From NCBI GenBank assembly GCA_002724395.1, contig PBOR01000013.1, positions 11,684-75,683 of the forward strand: a stretch of 64,000 nt of DNA, read 5' to 3'. This DNA comes from Rhodospirillaceae bacterium (GTDB lineage Bacteria; Pseudomonadota; Alphaproteobacteria; UBA8366). The notes under the pieces are model-generated. The model did not search any database. It saw only the letters and a list, made by a program, of their open reading frames with translations, and was not told the origin of the DNA. Shown here piece after piece: positions 17,824 through 26,941 of the stretch (positions within the stretch are counted from its first letter, which is position 1; the number at the start of each line of letters is the position of its first letter). The position numbers and the translations under genes were made by a program.

Positions 17824-18714
17824 CTATCGCTGAGCTTTTGTTGGTCCGACGAGCCAAATGCCTAACAGAATCATCGATAATGCGAGCAAGCTTTGCCAGC
17901 CGGGTGTTTCGTTTAGAAAAAGCATTCCCCAAAACACACCGGCAACCGGCACCAGATAGTTGCTCATCGCAAAAAATCCGGTGCCCGCCTGTAGAACTAC
18001 AAAAAAGTATAGAAGCGTCGCGAGGCCTGTAGGAAAGATGCCAAGCCATACCACGGCAATGTAAGCCTCGGTCGTTGGGGCGATGTCAAAAGGCCAATCA
18101 AAAAAGACGGCAATCGGCAATGCGGTTATCGCTGCGGCGACCATCACACCAGTGCTTAATATCGAGATTGGGAGATCTGGCGCCCGGCGAGTCAAGACGG
18201 CAGCGATAGCAAAACATAGTGCACCACTGACGACCGAGAGTTCGGCGAATACATGATCGCCCAGCCCAGATAGGGCTGAAGGGCCGATAAGCAAAATAAT
18301 GGCGGTAAACCCAGTCAAAACACCGGTCCATTTACGCAGATTCAATCGTTCTGCCGAATCGTTAAAAAAATGCGCTAAAATGACGGTGGCTACTGGCATT
18401 GCGCCCATAAGAATGGCCCCAACGCCTGATTCAATATGCTGCATGCCATAAAGAACAAGCAAAAAAGGCAGCGTATTGGCAACAAACCCTAATAATAAAT
18501 AATAACGCCAGTGATCCCATTTTAGGGAAAGCTGGTTTCCCTTTAGCCGCATAAAAACCCATAAGATAAGCGCGGCGACGAGCAGTCGAGATAGTGCGGC
18601 GGTGGCAGGTGGTATCGATGCGACTGCAATTTTCAGCATCACAAAAGCCAAACTCCAAAACATTACCAAGGCAAAAAGCGCACCAAAATGTGTTAATCGC
18701 AAATGCTGCTTCAT
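17824..18714 (-). CDS. EamA/DMT-superfamily transporter
   Basis: A 296-aa inner-membrane protein with about ten hydrophobic segments arranged as two EamA repeats. Examples are FGALFALVMFWSLAFVMLKI near the N-terminus and PVAGVFWGMLFLNETPGWQS, the typical EamA ending with its NE motif. Members export small metabolites or amino acids; the substrate cannot be told from the sequence. The ATG at 18714 overlaps the upstream DUF2244 stop as ATGA, so the two are translationally coupled. Confidence 0.88.
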   Translation of the reverse strand: MKQHLRLTHFGALFALVMFWSLAFVMLKIAVASIPPATAALSRLLVAALILWVFMRLKGNQLSLKWDHWRYYLLLGFVANTLPFLLVLYGMQHIESGVGAILMGAMPVATVILAHFFNDSAERLNLRKWTGVLTGFTAIILLIGPSALSGLGDHVFAELSVVSGALCFAIAAVLTRRAPDLPISILSTGVMVAAAITALPIAVFFDWPFDIAPTTEAYIAVVWLGIFPTGLATLLYFFVVLQAGTGFFAMSNYLVPVAGVFWGMLFLNETPGWQSLLALSMILLGIWLVGPTKAQR

Positions 18715-19220
18715 GTTGAGGTTAGAGACGATCGGCTTTGCCAATCGTGTAAAGCATCCTTTAATGCAAATGCCACTTGAAGCCGCTCTTCTGGCGTTAG
18801 AAATGTGCCGATGACCAGCGACCTGCCATGACTACGTAGCCGCAGTTTGCTATGGTGTTGCGGTGGTTCGTCCATCAACACTTGTAGCCAGGTGGGCTCC
18901 ATCTTCCATTTCTGGACGCTGCCGTGGGGGCTAACACGAGTTATTTCCAATGCTTCCCGAGTGAGGCAGAGTTTTTCGTAAGCGTGCCCGGCTCGATAAT
19001 TGGACCGAAACGCGACATATAGAACAAGTATTTCAATTCCACAAAAACCTAGTACTGGCCAAGCACCAATAATTAGAAAGACTGTTCCGCTGCAAAGGAC
19101 AAAACCGGCTGCAACAAACATCAAAATTCGGAATCCCGCTGGGCTAAGGCTGCGGTTTGGCCGTAATGCAGCGGCAAAGTATACGTGATTAACGTCGAGT
19201 GTTTTTCCGGATGGGTTCAT
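18711..19220 (-). CDS. DUF2244 membrane protein
   Basis: A 169-aa protein from the ATG at 19220. It matches the DUF2244 pattern: an N-terminal LRPNRSLSPAGFRILM, two adjacent hydrophobic helices (AAGFVLCSGTVFLIIGAWPV and LGFCGIEILVLYVAFRSNYR), then a soluble domain beginning LCLTREALEITRVSPHG. The domain ends in LVIGTFLTPEERLQVAFALK. DUF2244 is widespread in alphaproteobacteria next to nth, as here, and its function is unknown. It overlaps the following transporter by 4 bp. Confidence 0.85.
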   Translation of the reverse strand: MNPSGKTLDVNHVYFAAALRPNRSLSPAGFRILMFVAAGFVLCSGTVFLIIGAWPVLGFCGIEILVLYVAFRSNYRAGHAYEKLCLTREALEITRVSPHGSVQKWKMEPTWLQVLMDEPPQHHSKLRLRSHGRSLVIGTFLTPEERLQVAFALKDALHDWQSRSSLTST

Positions 19221-19289
19221 TCTGGTAGTCACTATCACCCTCAATTGACTAACTGTCTAGCGTTATCGGCTTATTCGGGCTTGGCGAGG

Positions 19290-19949
19290 ATGGGCAAGGT
19301 TAGTAGTGTCTCACTTATGAAAAAAACCGATATTGAAGAATTTTTTCGGCGCCTAGAGGCGCAACGGCCGGACCCACAAGGGGAATTACATTACTTAAAC
19401 CCCTATACACTTTTGGTGGCGGTGGTTTTGTCCGCACAAGCAACGGACACAGGGGTCAATCGGGCGACTAGGCCACTATTTGATAAAGTGGACACACCGG
19501 AAAAGATGCTCGCTCTGGGTGAACGCAAGCTCAAAAAATACATACAGACCATTGGTCTTTTTAATAGCAAAGCCAAGAATGTTATTGGTCTTAGCCAAAT
19601 ACTCATTGAAAAATACAATAGCGACGTACCCCGTGACCGTGAAGCCCTGCAAAAGCTTCCGGGCGTGGGGCGTAAGACGGCCAATGTGGTTTTAAACATC
19701 GCCTTTGGCGAACCGACGATTGCGGTCGACACACACCTATTTAGACTTGGTAACCGAACAGGTATGGCACCTGGAAAGACTCCTCTGGCCGTAGAAAAAA
19801 ATTTTTTAAAGGCTGTGCCGGATCGTTATATGTGCCACGCTCACCACTGGCTGATTTTGCACGGCCGGTATGTTTGTAAGGCTAGAAAGCCTGATTGCGC
19901 AGCCTGCGTGGTTGAGGATCTCTGCCGGTTTAAAGAGAAGACGTTTTAG
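19290..19949 (+). CDS. nth: Nth, endonuclease III
   Basis: A DNA glycosylase and AP lyase for oxidised pyrimidines. 219 aa from the ATG at 19290, or 210 aa from the ATG at 19317; the latter fits the family start (DIEEFFRRL) equally well. The helix-hairpin-helix LQKLPGVGRKTANVVL carries the catalytic lysine, and VDTHLFRLGNRTGMA the catalytic aspartate. The C-terminal [4Fe-4S] cysteines are present as CKARKPDCAACVVEDLC. It is divergent from DUF2244. The 3' end overlaps the convergent OmlA-like gene by 20 bp. Confidence 0.95.
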   Translation: MGKVSSVSLMKKTDIEEFFRRLEAQRPDPQGELHYLNPYTLLVAVVLSAQATDTGVNRATRPLFDKVDTPEKMLALGERKLKKYIQTIGLFNSKAKNVIGLSQILIEKYNSDVPRDREALQKLPGVGRKTANVVLNIAFGEPTIAVDTHLFRLGNRTGMAPGKTPLAVEKNFLKAVPDRYMCHAHHWLILHGRYVCKARKPDCAACVVEDLCRFKEKTF

Positions 19950-20442
19950 TGGAACCGCTGGCGTGTTTTTTTTTGGCGCGCCCCTGAAGGAGTTTTGCAA
20001 AACACCCTTGCTTGGGGCTCGTGCCAATACCGTCTCCGCGCACTTCGGCATGCTGTACTGTTTTGTCTATCGATTTACCATACATGAACAAATCAAATAT
20101 GCAGGCTTTTGACCGATATTGCCAAATTTCCACTATCCTCTCGTGTCGAACGAAATCTGGTAGCCCAATGAGACCAATTAAGGACTCAGACTTTCGGCCT
20201 ATAAATTCTTTTGCGTTTTTCTCATCAAGAGATGAAATGCCGAGCAAGGTGGTTGTTGATAGCACTAAGGATACGTTGCCAGGCTGATCATTTATGATTA
20301 AAGGCGAACTTGGGTTTTCGCTGAATTTCACCGGATCCAGAATTATACCTGAGCGTCCATCGGGGATTACTTCACAAGCGCTAATTAAAAAGGTAATGAG
20401 CAAAGCGCTGGTATAAAAAAGTCGTACTGATTTAAGCCACAC
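19930..20442 (-). CDS. Small OmlA/SmpA-like outer-membrane lipoprotein
   Basis: A 170-aa envelope protein with a clear lipoprotein signal ending LLITFLISAC (lipobox ISAC, cysteine at about residue 23). The C-terminal half, LIGLPDFVRHERIVEIWQYR followed by CIFDLFMY, resembles the SmpA/OmlA (BamE-like) fold found in alphaproteobacterial lipoproteins. The tail is basic. A GTG start lies 2 bp downstream of the bactofilin stop, so both are probably on one transcript. Confidence 0.65.
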   Translation of the reverse strand: MWLKSVRLFYTSALLITFLISACEVIPDGRSGIILDPVKFSENPSSPLIINDQPGNVSLVLSTTTLLGISSLDEKNAKEFIGRKSESLIGLIGLPDFVRHERIVEIWQYRSKACIFDLFMYGKSIDKTVQHAEVRGDGIGTSPKQGCFAKLLQGRAKKKHASGSTKTSSL

Positions 20443-20444
20443 GT

Positions 20445-20909
20445 TTAGGCGGCTCCCACACTTTCTTCGCTGCTTTCGTTTGCTCCTTCGGGCAGGACCT
20501 CGACGGTCCCAGCAATTTCACCACCTTGTTCGATTTCTAAAGCACGGTACCGGATTTTACCGGCAACCACGCCGGTACGGCGAATGATAAGGCGAGTTTT
20601 AGCGGTAAGTTCACCTTCGAAATGTCCCCGAATTTCTGCAGTGTCGATTTCGACTTTGCCCTTGAAATCACCGCTCTCGGTGACTTCGAACATACGAGTG
20701 CCGGTCAGCGATGCGTCGACCTGACCTTCTACTACTAGCGTATCACAAGCGGTGATTTCGCCCGATAGGCAAATTTCTTTGCCAACGACGAGCCTCTTTG
20801 ACGCTTCGGGGTTATTCAGCGAAGCTGTGCCGCTCGAGCTAGGGATACTCACCACGCGTTTGGCAAACCCCTCGGGCAGTGCTGATGGTGTTTTTTGATC
20901 TGCGGCCAT
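20445..20909 (-). CDS. Bactofilin
   Basis: About 154 aa from the ATG at 20909, which has GGAGGG just upstream; the frame is open further but without a good start. The core is the bactofilin beta-helix with repeated hydrophobic turns: GKEICLSGEITACDTLVVEG, then QVDASLTGTRMFEVTESGDF, and KIRYRALEIEQGGEIAGTVE. Short disordered tails flank it. Bactofilins polymerise without nucleotide and localise envelope functions such as stalk or cell-wall enzymes. It sits between a CysZ-like gene and a small lipoprotein gene, all leftward. Confidence 0.9.
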   Translation of the reverse strand: MAADQKTPSALPEGFAKRVVSIPSSSGTASLNNPEASKRLVVGKEICLSGEITACDTLVVEGQVDASLTGTRMFEVTESGDFKGKVEIDTAEIRGHFEGELTAKTRLIIRRTGVVAGKIRYRALEIEQGGEIAGTVEVLPEGANESSEESVGAA

Positions 20910-21048
20910 GGCGTCCCTCCGATGATTGTGTATCTTCATGCCCAAATTGAGCAATATACAGGCATGATTCATAGAGTACACGAGCCCAGAGTCAACATAA
21001 GTAGTATTTTCAAAACTAGCGGCCTTTAAGGTGCCATAAGTTTCGCTG

Positions 21049-21750
21049 TTAGCTATCGACCGAATGAAAAAAATGCACCATGAATGCAGTTGCAATGACT
21101 GGCGCTAGTAAATTGACGACCGGAATCGTCATTATAAAAAATAGCAAAACGCCTGCCAGCTGAATTCGACCGCGATGGCGTTTTCGAAGCTGTTCGGTTT
21201 CATTCGGATCGAGCCGGAGATTACTGACCAACTCAAAATATTCTCGTCCCGTCAAGTAGCCGTTGACAATGTAAAAGAGAATTAGATTGAGGGGTGGTAT
21301 AAAAAATAGGACAACATAAAACGGGAGAGCGATGGTGTTTACCAATGAGACAAGGCAGGCAAACCTTAGTGTTGATTTGAAAATCTCTCTAGCGGGCTGT
21401 GCTCGGCCCTTTGGAAGGTCGGGGAAATGCTTTGCCTCTACTGCTTTCGCTGCATCTTCGAGGAAAAAACCAACAACTATAATCACAAGGCCCGGAAACA
21501 ATAACATAGTGAGAAAGCCGATACCGCTGGCGAAGAGTAATCCGGAAATCCATTCAAAAGAGATGCCGAGGTAATCGAGAATACTTGCTAAGTAAGGTAT
21601 GCTTTCAGCAGATATTTGGCTTAACAGATAAAAAAGCCCTATGGCAATCACTGTGAACACGATTACAGACCCTAAAACGCTGAAATACATTACGCGCCTA
21701 AGGGCTGGGTCTAGAAGTTGCCCAATCGTCTTAAGTAAGAACTTAATCAT
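21049..21750 (-). CDS. EI24/CysZ-like membrane protein
   Basis: A 233-aa inner-membrane protein of the EI24 domain family, to which sulfate transporter CysZ belongs. It has four to six hydrophobic segments. A conserved central stretch reads FKSTLRFACLVSLVNTIALP followed by FIPPLNLILFYIVNGYLTGREYFEL, with the NGYLTGREYFE motif typical of alphaproteobacterial EI24 proteins. Sulfate transport is only inferred from the family. It is divergent from the PfkB gene. Confidence 0.85.
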   Translation of the reverse strand: MIKFLLKTIGQLLDPALRRVMYFSVLGSVIVFTVIAIGLFYLLSQISAESIPYLASILDYLGISFEWISGLLFASGIGFLTMLLFPGLVIIVVGFFLEDAAKAVEAKHFPDLPKGRAQPAREIFKSTLRFACLVSLVNTIALPFYVVLFFIPPLNLILFYIVNGYLTGREYFELVSNLRLDPNETEQLRKRHRGRIQLAGVLLFFIMTIPVVNLLAPVIATAFMVHFFHSVDS

Positions 21751-21763
21751 GAAGTATCATTAC

Positions 21764-21782
21764 CGACGCGGGTGTTGCGTCG
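21764..21782. other. Inverted repeat in a divergent promoter region
   Basis: CGACGC and GCGTCG pair around a 7-nt spacer in the 128-bp gap between the EI24 gene and the PfkB kinase gene. It lies just upstream of the EI24 start. It could be an operator or a leader hairpin. Confidence 0.25.
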
Positions 21783-21878
21783 CAAGTTTGGGTTTCGGCT
21801 GTTCTTGCTGGTTTCTATAGCGTGTCTATACTCTCTCAGCCGGCATGACTTGAACTATCTATTTAACTGGAGAACACA

Positions 21879-22865
21879 ATGACCACCTACGATCTGCTCG
21901 GAATAGGCAATGCGCTTGTGGATGTATTGGCGGAAGCGGACGACAAATTTTTAATGGAACGCGACTTGCCAAAAGGTGGCATGCAGCTCGTGGATGCCCA
22001 TCAAGCGGACGGGTTGTTTGAGGTAATGAGGGCTCCTCATCAGGCGTCTGGCGGCTCTTGTGCAAACAGTATGGCAGGTTTTGCCTCGCTTGGCGGTATG
22101 GGTGCGTTTATTGGAAAAGTAAAGGACGATCCATTTGGGCGAGCTTTTAAAGAAGATATGGCGGCAATAGGCTGCACATTTGCCGGGACGCCGTCGGACG
22201 AAGGTTTGCCGACCGGCCGCTGCCTTGTGTTCGTTACGCCTGATGCCCAACGCACAATGGCCACACATCTGGGTGCGGCGTCTTTATTGGCACCTGAGGA
22301 TTTAGATGAAGAGGTAATTTCTAATAGCAAAATTGTTTATGTAGAAGGATATTTGTTTGATCAGCCGGTGGCCCAGAAGGCCATATTGCGGGCAGCAAAC
22401 CTTGCCCATATGGCAGGGAGATCTTTCGCTGTGACGCTGTCAGATAGCTTTTGTTTAGATCGGCATCGCGCTGCGTTTATTGATCTTGTTGAGCACCACA
22501 CCGATATCTTATTTGCTAATGAACAAGAAATTATCAGCCTTTACCAAACAGAAAACTTTGAGGCAGCGCTGCGGCGTGCTGAGGGGAAAATAGGCATTGT
22601 CTGTGTCACCCGTGGCGAAAAGGGAGCTGTTATTCTCGGGAATGGTAAGCGAGTAGAGGTTGCCGCTGAGCCGGTTGAGAAATTGGTAGATACGACTGGC
22701 GCTGGTGACCAATTTGCGGCCGGATTTTTGTTTGGCCTAAGTCAGTCGATGGACCTTTTGGAATGCGGTAGAATTGGTGCGATAGCGGCGGCAGAGATTA
22801 TCAGTCACTATGGAGCGCGGCCAGAAGAGAATCTCGCAGCCTTGGTTGCGGCAAAGCACGTTTAG
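21879..22865 (+). CDS. PfkB-family sugar/adenosine kinase
   Basis: A 328-aa ribokinase-fold kinase. It opens TYDLLGIGNALVDVLAEADD, has the GG switch GGSCANSMAGFASLGG near residue 60, and ends with the PfkB signature VDTTGAGDQFAAGFLFGL near 275, containing the anion hole and catalytic aspartate. This subfamily is usually labelled adenosine kinase in alphaproteobacteria, but the substrate cannot be fixed from sequence alone. The ATG follows CTGGAGAA. It is followed by the transporter gene after 10 bp. Confidence 0.9.
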   Translation: MTTYDLLGIGNALVDVLAEADDKFLMERDLPKGGMQLVDAHQADGLFEVMRAPHQASGGSCANSMAGFASLGGMGAFIGKVKDDPFGRAFKEDMAAIGCTFAGTPSDEGLPTGRCLVFVTPDAQRTMATHLGAASLLAPEDLDEEVISNSKIVYVEGYLFDQPVAQKAILRAANLAHMAGRSFAVTLSDSFCLDRHRAAFIDLVEHHTDILFANEQEIISLYQTENFEAALRRAEGKIGIVCVTRGEKGAVILGNGKRVEVAAEPVEKLVDTTGAGDQFAAGFLFGLSQSMDLLECGRIGAIAAAEIISHYGARPEENLAALVAAKHV

Positions 22866-22875
22866 GGGCCTCAGC

Positions 22876-24180
22876 GTGCTAGTATCGGCTCATCGAAGTT
22901 GGCGCGCGGCATTTGCGATTTATGGAGAAAAATCAGCGATTGCGCTCTTGTTTTTGGGGTTCTCCGCAGGGCTACCGTTTTTATTAGTATTTTCGACCTT
23001 ATCCTTATGGCTGCGCGATGTGGGTGTAAGTCGGACGGCTATTGGGTTTGTTAGCTGGATTGGGATTACCTATTCAATCAAGGTGATTTGGGCGCCTGTT
23101 ATTGACCATACACCGCTAATTGGTCTTTCGGGTCGCTTGGGTCGGCGTCGGGCATGGATGTTTTTTGCGATTGCTGGAATTGGGCTTGGACTTTCGGGGA
23201 TGGCATGTGTCGACCCCTCTGCTTCGCCTGGGCTGTTAGTAGGGTTAGCGTTAATTGTAGCTTTTTGCTCGGCAACTCAAGATGTGGCGATTGATGCCTA
23301 CCGGATAGAAATTGGATCTCCGGAAATGCAGGGCGCACTTGCTGCATCCTATCAGCTAGGTTACCGAATAGCTTTGCTCGTGGCTGGAGCCGGGGCGCTA
23401 TATATTGCTGAATTGCAAAGTTGGTCCGTCAGCTATGCTGTAATGGCCGGGCTCATGATGGTTGGTCTTATAACGGTTTTGATCATTCCGGAACCGCAAT
23501 CGAAGTCTGACAAAAATAATCCGACCGAGGGGCCGCCTACTCTCTGTGAATGGTTTGAGCGGGCGGTCGTTCAGCCCTTCAGTGAATTCTTTCGACGCGC
23601 GGGTCGGTTGGCTATTCCCATATTACTGTTCGTCGCGGTTTATCGTATCAGTGATATTTCTATGGGGGTGATGGCCAATCCCTTTTACATAGATCTTGGC
23701 TTTAACAAGGCTGAAATTGCCAATGTTACAAAAGTTTTTGGATTTGGCATGACGATCCTTGGCATCTTTCTTGGCGGCGTCTTGGTTGCGCGGTATGGAA
23801 TAATGGGGCCGCTTTTGTTCGGTGCTGCCCTCATAGTTTTAGCAAATCTATTTTTTGTCCTTTTAGCTTGGGTGGGTCGCGATCTAACCTTGCTCGCCGC
23901 CGTTATCAGCGCGGATAATATTAGCGGCGGCCTCGCGGGTTGTGCGTTTATTGCTTACCTTTCTAGCCTGACGCGAACGCCTTACACGGCTACTCAATAT
24001 GCATTGTTTAGCTCTTTGATGACACTACCAGGAAAATTGATCGGTGGGATTTCCGGTGTCGTGGTCGACGGGTCCGGATATATGATCTTTTTTTTCTACG
24101 CCGCCATGCTTGGATTACCGGCAATTTTTTTGTGCCTTTATTTGATGGTGCAACGAGGAGCGCCGGAGAAGCGCACATGA
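22876..24180 (+). CDS. AmpG-like MFS muropeptide permease
   Basis: About 434 aa from a GTG at 22876 preceded by AGGGG; the open frame begins earlier inside the kinase gene. Around twelve hydrophobic helices have the MFS layout. The AmpG-type signature is seen in FLGFSAGLPFLLVFSTLSLW, IKVIWAPVID and FCSATQDVAIDAYRIE, the last with the conserved DVAIDAYRIE motif. AmpG imports anhydro-muropeptides for cell-wall recycling. It is probably cotranscribed with the kinase. Confidence 0.9.
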   Translation: MLVSAHRSWRAAFAIYGEKSAIALLFLGFSAGLPFLLVFSTLSLWLRDVGVSRTAIGFVSWIGITYSIKVIWAPVIDHTPLIGLSGRLGRRRAWMFFAIAGIGLGLSGMACVDPSASPGLLVGLALIVAFCSATQDVAIDAYRIEIGSPEMQGALAASYQLGYRIALLVAGAGALYIAELQSWSVSYAVMAGLMMVGLITVLIIPEPQSKSDKNNPTEGPPTLCEWFERAVVQPFSEFFRRAGRLAIPILLFVAVYRISDISMGVMANPFYIDLGFNKAEIANVTKVFGFGMTILGIFLGGVLVARYGIMGPLLFGAALIVLANLFFVLLAWVGRDLTLLAAVISADNISGGLAGCAFIAYLSSLTRTPYTATQYALFSSLMTLPGKLIGGISGVVVDGSGYMIFFFYAAMLGLPAIFLCLYLMVQRGAPEKRT

Positions 24181-24448
24181 TGTCTGCCACAATGAAAAAT
24201 TCAGGGCCCATACTCTGAGGGCCGATGAGGTTTAGTGAAGATCCAATTTACAAATTATCATCGAAATTACATACAATTTGCCGTGTCATTAAAACCATAT
24301 ATTTTGACACCATTTACACCGGCACCTAGCGGTTGTGATTAGAGCGAACAACGTTAATTTCTGTCGAAGTGGTTGTTAGAGCGCTAGCGACTGCTTAGAT
24401 CAGTAAAGCTCCCGCCCTCAAGGTGTAAGATAAATAGGGTAGTTTAGT
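24181..24448. other. Convergent gap between the AmpG-like gene and maeB
   Basis: 268 bp without a credible gene. GGGCCC and GGGCC flank a 10-nt loop at about 24204-24223, a possible terminator for the rightward transporter gene. The rest is AT-rich and I see nothing else in it. Confidence 0.3.
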
Positions 24449-26710
24449 TCAGTTTATGGAGTCATAAGCTGCAAAGGCTGCGGCTTGCACCAGGTCGTTG
24501 ACGCGGCAGCCTAACTGAACAAACTGAACCGGCTTTGATAAACCCTCTAGCACCGGCCCGATAACTGTTCCGTCACCGAGTGCCTGAAGCAGTTTTGAAG
24601 ATATGCTAGAGCTATGTAATTCCGGCATAACTAACACATTTGCTGGCCCCGATAAGCGGCAGAATGGATAGAGTCTTTGCATGAGATTAAAATCCAGAGC
24701 GGTGTCCACATTCATTTCACCGTCATATTCAAAATCTACTTTACGTTCGTCCAGCAAAGAAACCGCTTTGCGTACGCGCTCCATCTGGGACCGTTTCGGT
24801 TGGCCAAAATTAGAAAAGGATAAAAAGGCAACACGCGGTTCTTGCCCAATTTTACGTGCATAGTTCGCGCCGCCGCAGGCTATCTCGGCGAGCTCCTCGC
24901 TTGTCGGCAATTCATGGATGCGGCTATCTGCAATAAAGATTGTTTTTTCTTGGGCCATCATAATGGTAATGCCCATGGGACATTCGCCCTCTTTCGCGTC
25001 TATTACACGCGACACTTCCGAATACGCGACAGCAAAAGGCCGAGTAACACCTGTGACCATGCCGTCTGCGTCGCCGCAGGCGACCATACATGCGCCGAAT
25101 ATATTTCGATCTTGATTAACTAGTCGCGCACAATCGCGAAACAGAAACCCGCGTCGTTGTAGGCGCCCAAAAAGGTAATCAGAATAAGTGGTTTTATCAG
25201 TACTTAAAGCCGCATTGTGAATTTCTAAATCTGCAGTACCTTCAATGCCAAGGGACGCCATAGTTTCCTCGACACGTTCCGCGCGACCCAAAAGAATGGG
25301 TTCGCCATACCCTGCGTTTCGGAAGGCTAATGCTGCGCGAATGACGCGTTCTTCTTCACCTTCAGCAAACACAATTCGCTTTTTCTCTGCTCGAACACGT
25401 TGGAAAATAAATTGCAATTTTGACGTAGTCGGGTCCAGGCGTGCTGACAATTGCTGACGATACCCATTCATATCGGCAATCGGTTTACGCGCCACTTTGC
25501 TGTCCATCGCTGCTTGAGCAACCGCAGGCGGGATGGCAGAAATCAATCTTGGGTCAAAGGGTACTGGAATGATATATTCTGGCCCATAGCGCAGTCTTCT
25601 GCCGCCATAGGCTGCATCAACTTCGTCCGGCACGTCTTCACGCGCCAATGCTGCTAAAGCCTGGGCAGCCGCAGATTTCATTTGGTCATTGATCGTTGAT
25701 GCGCGAACATCCAGCGCGCCCCGAAAAATATAGGGAAAGCCAAGCACATTATTAATCTGGTTTGCATAATCTGAGCGCCCAGTCGCCATAATGGCATCGT
25801 CGCGGATCGCAGCAACCTCCTCGGGTGTAATCTCAGGGTCTGGATTGGCCATGGCAAAAATAATTGGCTTGTCCGCCATGGATTTTACCATTTCGGCAGA
25901 TACTGCTCCTTTAACGGAGAGGCCAAACAAAACATCTGCATTCTTAACTGCGTCGGCAAGCGACCGTGCTTCGGTAGGAACCGCGTGCGCCGACTTCCAT
26001 TGGTTCATGCCGTCTTCACGGCCTAGATAGATAACACCTTTGGAATCGCAGAGAACAACGTTGTTATGGGGTACGCCCATAGATTTTATAAGTTCTATGC
26101 AGGCAATGGCAGACGCGCCGGCACCATTTACCACCATATTAATGTCTTTCATTTTGCGCCCTGTTAGATCTAGGGCGTTGATCATGCCGGCTGCGGCAAT
26201 TATTGCTGTACCATGCTGATCGTCGTGAAATACGGGCACATTAAGCTCTTCGCGTAATTTTTGTTCGATGATGAAACATTCCGGCGCTTTGATATCTTCG
26301 AGATTAATGCCGCCAAAAGCGTTGCCGATGAGGCGCACGCAGGAAATGAAATCATCTACGTCCTCAGTTTCGACCTCAAGGTCGAAGCCATCGATATCAG
26401 CGAATCGCTTAAAGAGCACCGCCTTTCCTTCCATAACAGGTTTTGAGGCCAAGGCTCCAATATTACCGAGCCCCAGAACGGCAGTCCCGTTAGAAATGAC
26501 AGCAACCATGTTGCCTTTAGACGTGAAATCGTAGGCAGTGTCTGGGTTTTTTTCGATTTCCAGGCAAGGTACGGCAACGCCCGGCGAATAAGCGAGTGAT
26601 AGGTCGCGTTGTGTTGTTAGTGGCTTAGTAGCACGTAAAGCAATTTTCCCGGGTTGGCCGCGAGTGTGGAAGTCAAGTGCTTCTTGGTCAGTGATTTTTG
26701 TATCAGACAT
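24449..26710 (-). CDS. maeB: MaeB, NADP-dependent malic enzyme with phosphotransacetylase-like domain
   Basis: MaeB decarboxylates malate to pyruvate, making NADPH. It has 753 aa, the hybrid MaeB length. Residues 1 to about 430 are the malic enzyme: LSLAYSPGVAVPCLEI, FHDDQHGTAII, and the NAD(P)-binding MVVNGAGASAIACIEL. Residues about 440-753 are a phosphotransacetylase-like domain (RIVFAEGEEERVIRAALAFR), which is regulatory, binding acetyl-CoA, rather than catalytic. It is divergent from mutS with a 231-bp promoter region between them. Confidence 0.96.
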   Translation of the reverse strand: MSDTKITDQEALDFHTRGQPGKIALRATKPLTTQRDLSLAYSPGVAVPCLEIEKNPDTAYDFTSKGNMVAVISNGTAVLGLGNIGALASKPVMEGKAVLFKRFADIDGFDLEVETEDVDDFISCVRLIGNAFGGINLEDIKAPECFIIEQKLREELNVPVFHDDQHGTAIIAAAGMINALDLTGRKMKDINMVVNGAGASAIACIELIKSMGVPHNNVVLCDSKGVIYLGREDGMNQWKSAHAVPTEARSLADAVKNADVLFGLSVKGAVSAEMVKSMADKPIIFAMANPDPEITPEEVAAIRDDAIMATGRSDYANQINNVLGFPYIFRGALDVRASTINDQMKSAAAQALAALAREDVPDEVDAAYGGRRLRYGPEYIIPVPFDPRLISAIPPAVAQAAMDSKVARKPIADMNGYRQQLSARLDPTTSKLQFIFQRVRAEKKRIVFAEGEEERVIRAALAFRNAGYGEPILLGRAERVEETMASLGIEGTADLEIHNAALSTDKTTYSDYLFGRLQRRGFLFRDCARLVNQDRNIFGACMVACGDADGMVTGVTRPFAVAYSEVSRVIDAKEGECPMGITIMMAQEKTIFIADSRIHELPTSEELAEIACGGANYARKIGQEPRVAFLSFSNFGQPKRSQMERVRKAVSLLDERKVDFEYDGEMNVDTALDFNLMQRLYPFCRLSGPANVLVMPELHSSSISSKLLQALGDGTVIGPVLEGLSKPVQFVQLGCRVNDLVQAAAFAAYDSIN

Positions 26711-26941
26711 TGTTGTGAGATGCCGCCCTTTGTTTTATTTTTGCTACTGGACCGCACCGGTTGAGCGAGGGCCAGTTATCGAAATTAGTTTGACACGAAG
26801 CGATGCACCTGGCTAGCACTGCTATCAGGTAAATGTTGTCTTAATAATAACTACGCGGCTCTAGTCAATGAGTTCAATAGCGCGGATAATCGAAGGTAGC
26901 TGTTTAATAAAATATATATTTTTTAAAGGCTGATTGTAACC